From Actinomycetota bacterium (lineage in GTDB: Bacteria > Actinomycetota > Acidimicrobiia > Acidimicrobiales > JAHWLA01), in assembly GCA_019347595.1 (NCBI GenBank), contig JAHWLA010000107.1:1-8908 (forward strand): a stretch of 8,908 bases of DNA. Direction: 5' to 3'. Shown piece after piece: positions 6,999 to 8,908 of this stretch. The first letter of the stretch is position 1, and each line of letters opens with the position of its first letter. A program made the translations under genes and the position numbers. Under the pieces are notes generated by a model. The model worked only from the letters and a program-made list of their open reading frames with translations. It was not told where the DNA came from and searched no databases.

Positions 6999-8461
6999 AG
7001 GATTCCTTCCGGGACGTACTTGGCAGCGGTCGGGTGGCGGTCGACGACCTCGCCCACGCGAGCGGCGAAGGCGGCGACCTGGCGGGGCGCGGCGCCCACG
7101 AACGAGAGCGGCTCGGCCAGCAGCGCATGGAGGGCACCGGCGTCGAGGGGCACCCGGTCGTCGGCAGCCAGACGGGCCACCAACGGATTCTCGTCGGCTC
7201 CCTCGCGCAATGCCAACGCGGCGGCGACCGAGTGCTCCTTGACGATCTCGTGCGCCTGCTCGCGCCCCACGCCTGCCTTCACCATGGCGAGCAGCACCTT
7301 GGTGGTGGCGAGGAAGGGGAGGTAGCGGCGCAGCTCACGTTCGACCACGTTGGGGTAGGCGCCGAAGCCGTCGAGCACGGTGAGGAACGTCTCGAACAGG
7401 CCGTCGAGGGCGAAGAAGGCATCGGGCAGCGCCACCCGGCGCACGACCGAGCAACTGACGTCGCCCTCGTTCCACTGGTCGCCCGTCAGCGCCGTCACCA
7501 TGGCCAGGTGGCCGGCGAGGATCGCCGTGAAACCGGCGATGCGCTCGCACGAGCGCGTGTTCATCTTGTGCGGCATGGCCGACGAACCCACCTGGCCGGG
7601 CAGGAAGCCCTCGGTCACCAGGTCCTGGCCCGCCATGAGCCTGATGGTCTTGGCCAGGTTGGCCGGCCCCGACGCCGCCTGCACCAGGGCGCTCACCACG
7701 TCGAAGTCGAGCGAGCGGGGGTAGACTTGGCCCACGTTGTCGAGCAGGGCGGCGAAGCCGAGGTGCTCGGCCACCATCGCCTCCAACCGGTCGACTGCGT
7801 TCTGGTCGGCCACCAGGTCGAGCTGGTCCTGCTGGGTACCGACCGGCCCCTTGATGCCTCGCAGCGGGTAACGGGCCAGCAGCTCCTCCACCCGGGTGAA
7901 CGCCTGCAGCAGCTCCTCGCCCGCGTTGGCGAAGCGCTTGCCGAGGGTGGTGGCCTGGGCGGGGACGTTGTGCGTGCGGCCGGTGACCACGGTCTCGGCG
8001 TGCTCGCCGGCTCGCTCGGCCAGCCGGGCGAGGGCGGCGACCATCCGGTCGCGAATGAGCTCGAGCGCCTGGCGCACTTGGAGCTGCTCGACGTTCTCGG
8101 TCAGGTCGCGAGACGTCATCCCCTTGTGGATGTGTTCGTGGCCCGCCAGTGCACAGAATTCTTCGATGCGCGCCTTGACGTCGTGCTTGGTGATGCGCTC
8201 GCGAGCCTCGATGGATTCGAGGTCGACGTTGTCGACGACGGCCTCGTAGGCCTCGATCACCCCGTCGGGAACGTCGACGCCGAGCTGTTGCTGGGCCCGG
8301 AGGACGGCCAGCCACAGCCGCCGTTCGAGTACGACCTTGTGCCGCGGCGACCACAGCTCGACCATCTCCTCGCTGGCGTACCGCGCCGCCAGCACATTCG
8401 AGTACATAGCGTTCGGATTCCGAACGCTATGTACTCGGGACGGGGGGTGGTCAGGCGTCAT
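6995..8461 (-). CDS. purB: Adenylosuccinate lyase (PurB)
   Basis: PurB removes fumarate twice in purine synthesis, from SAICAR to give AICAR and from adenylosuccinate to give AMP. It belongs to the fumarase/aspartase superfamily. In the 488-residue reading the motifs are RYASEEMVELWSPRHKV (27-43), GMTSRDLTENVEQLQ (114-128), GRTHNVPAQATTLGKR (161-176, with His164), the superfamily signature loop GSSAMPHKMNTRSCERI (292-308) and EGDVSCSVVRRVALPD (332-347). Two starts compete. ATG 8461 overlaps the purE stop (ATGA) and has GGAG four bases upstream, so I give it here. However, relatives usually begin close to NVLAARYAS, which points to ATG 8407 (Met19); that would leave a 470-residue protein. The 18 extra residues are partly encoded by a perfect palindrome (8399-8437), and ATG 8407 lies inside one of its arms. 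The enzyme assignment is firm and the start is open. Confidence 0.96.
   Translation of the reverse strand: MTPDHPPSRVHSVRNPNAMYSNVLAARYASEEMVELWSPRHKVVLERRLWLAVLRAQQQLGVDVPDGVIEAYEAVVDNVDLESIEARERITKHDVKARIEEFCALAGHEHIHKGMTSRDLTENVEQLQVRQALELIRDRMVAALARLAERAGEHAETVVTGRTHNVPAQATTLGKRFANAGEELLQAFTRVEELLARYPLRGIKGPVGTQQDQLDLVADQNAVDRLEAMVAEHLGFAALLDNVGQVYPRSLDFDVVSALVQAASGPANLAKTIRLMAGQDLVTEGFLPGQVGSSAMPHKMNTRSCERIAGFTAILAGHLAMVTALTGDQWNEGDVSCSVVRRVALPDAFFALDGLFETFLTVLDGFGAYPNVVERELRRYLPFLATTKVLLAMVKAGVGREQAHEIVKEHSVAAALALREGADENPLVARLAADDRVPLDAGALHALLAEPLSFVGAAPRQVAAFAARVGEVVDRHPTAAKYVPEGIL
8399..8437. repeat. Perfect 39-nt palindrome over the purB start
   Basis: Bases 8399-8417 and 8419-8437 are exact inverse complements, 19 bp each, around a single central T at 8418. 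Each arm contains GTACATAGCGTTCGGA or its complement. In the purB mRNA the downstream arm includes ATG 8407, the family-typical start, so a folded hairpin would hide that codon. As DNA it resembles a dimeric-repressor operator, with the inner part GTTCGGA-T-TCCGAAC. It has no T-run and lies mid-operon, so a plain terminator is unlikely. It could also be the relic of a template-switch mutation or an assembly fold-back. Confidence 0.9.
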
Positions 8462-8904
8462 CGGGCTCCGGCGGCGCGGAACTCGGCGAGCTTGTCGGCG
8501 ATTCCCTCGTCGGTGATGCTCAGCATCTCGGCCACCAGGATCCCGGCGTTGGCGCTGCCGTCGACCGCCACCGTCGCCACCGGGATGCCCTTGGGCATCT
8601 GCACCGTGGAGTAGAGAGCGTCCACGCCGTTCAGCGCACCTCCCGACAGGGGCACGCCGATCACCGGGAGCGTGGTGTGTGCGGCGACCACGCCCGCCAG
8701 ATGGGCGGCCATCCCCGCACCGCAGATGGCGGCCACGTACCCGTTGGCCCGCAGCCCGGAGGCGAGCTCGGCCACGTCGTGCGGGTTGCGGTGGGCCGAC
8801 AACACCCGCTCGTCGACCTCGATCCCGAACCGCTCCAGCATCTGTGCGGCCCCCGCCATCTTGTCCTTGTCGTTGGGCGAGCCCATGAGCACGGCAACCT
8901 TCAT
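8458..8904 (-). CDS. purE: N5-carboxyaminoimidazole ribonucleotide mutase (PurE)
   Basis: PurE class I rearranges N5-CAIR (made by PurK, not in view) to CAIR. It is complete at 148 residues, slightly short of the E. coli enzyme. Motifs: VAVLMGSPNDKDKM (3-16, phosphate-binding loop, with Asn-Asp where many have Ser-Asp), VLSAHRNPHDV (34-44, with the catalytic His38), CGAGMAAHLAGVVAAHTTLP (61-80), GVPLSGGALNGVDALYSTVQ (83-102) and MPKGIPVATVAVDGSANAG (103-121). The ATG at 8904 matches the family start MKVAVLMGS. Only four bases upstream are visible, so its promoter and ribosome-binding site, and any purK or purD before it, are outside the window. Its TGA overlaps the putative purB start, and it heads the visible operon. 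Confidence 0.97.
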   Translation of the reverse strand: MKVAVLMGSPNDKDKMAGAAQMLERFGIEVDERVLSAHRNPHDVAELASGLRANGYVAAICGAGMAAHLAGVVAAHTTLPVIGVPLSGGALNGVDALYSTVQMPKGIPVATVAVDGSANAGILVAEMLSITDEGIADKLAEFRAAGAR

Positions 8905-8908
8905 TGTG

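Noticed and set aside
5869..7137. 422-codon open frame on the minus strand spanning purS and the shadow of purC
   Set aside because: Only its last 85 codons are real (PurS). The part over purC is out of frame with that enzyme and has shadow-frame composition.
6908..8614. 568-codon open frame on the plus strand, opposite purC, purB and purE
   Set aside because: It is a shadow of three firmly identified enzymes, with low-complexity composition and no family resemblance. Its tail simply reads through the palindrome at 8399-8437.

Overview
This is a high-GC bacterial window (short stretches counted by hand run from about 58 to 83% G+C). It holds most of a de novo purine biosynthesis locus. Gene order, heavy use of GTG/TTG starts, leaderless-looking promoters and protein sequence all suggest an Actinomycetota genome, possibly class Acidimicrobiia. 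That taxonomic guess is from memory of protein sequences, not a search.

Layout from right to left on the minus strand: purE, purB, purC, purS and purQ form one tightly packed operon, in which every stop codon overlaps the next start. Together they encode N5-CAIR mutase, adenylosuccinate/SAICAR lyase, SAICAR synthetase, and the small and glutaminase subunits of FGAM synthase. A small basic protein of unknown function (4781-5200, plus strand) then interrupts the purine genes. Next on the minus strand come purL, the large FGAM synthase subunit, and a 347-residue coiled-coil protein of unknown function (1375-2418). A PHP-domain phosphoesterase (328-1158, plus strand) converges on the coiled-coil gene and diverges from purF, of which only the first 102 codons lie in the window (1-308, minus).

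The enzymes fit one pathway. PurF makes phosphoribosylamine, PurL/PurQ/PurS make FGAM, and PurE, PurC and PurB take AIR-derived intermediates to AICAR; PurB also acts in AMP synthesis. PurM, PurD, PurN, PurK and PurH are not in view. The PHP protein, the coiled-coil protein and the small basic protein have no obvious purine role.

The most notable non-coding signals are these. (1) Two tandem 51-nt palindromes at 1174-1296 share an architecture and differ by compensatory base changes. (2) A perfect 39-nt palindrome at 8399-8437 covers the family-typical start codon of purB. (3) A TANNNT box sits exactly six bases before the start codon of three genes, which suggests leaderless transcripts. I saw no tRNA, rRNA, CRISPR array, insertion sequence or prophage gene, and nothing that amounts to a new multi-gene system. 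The curiosities are the palindromes and the two uncharacterised proteins.
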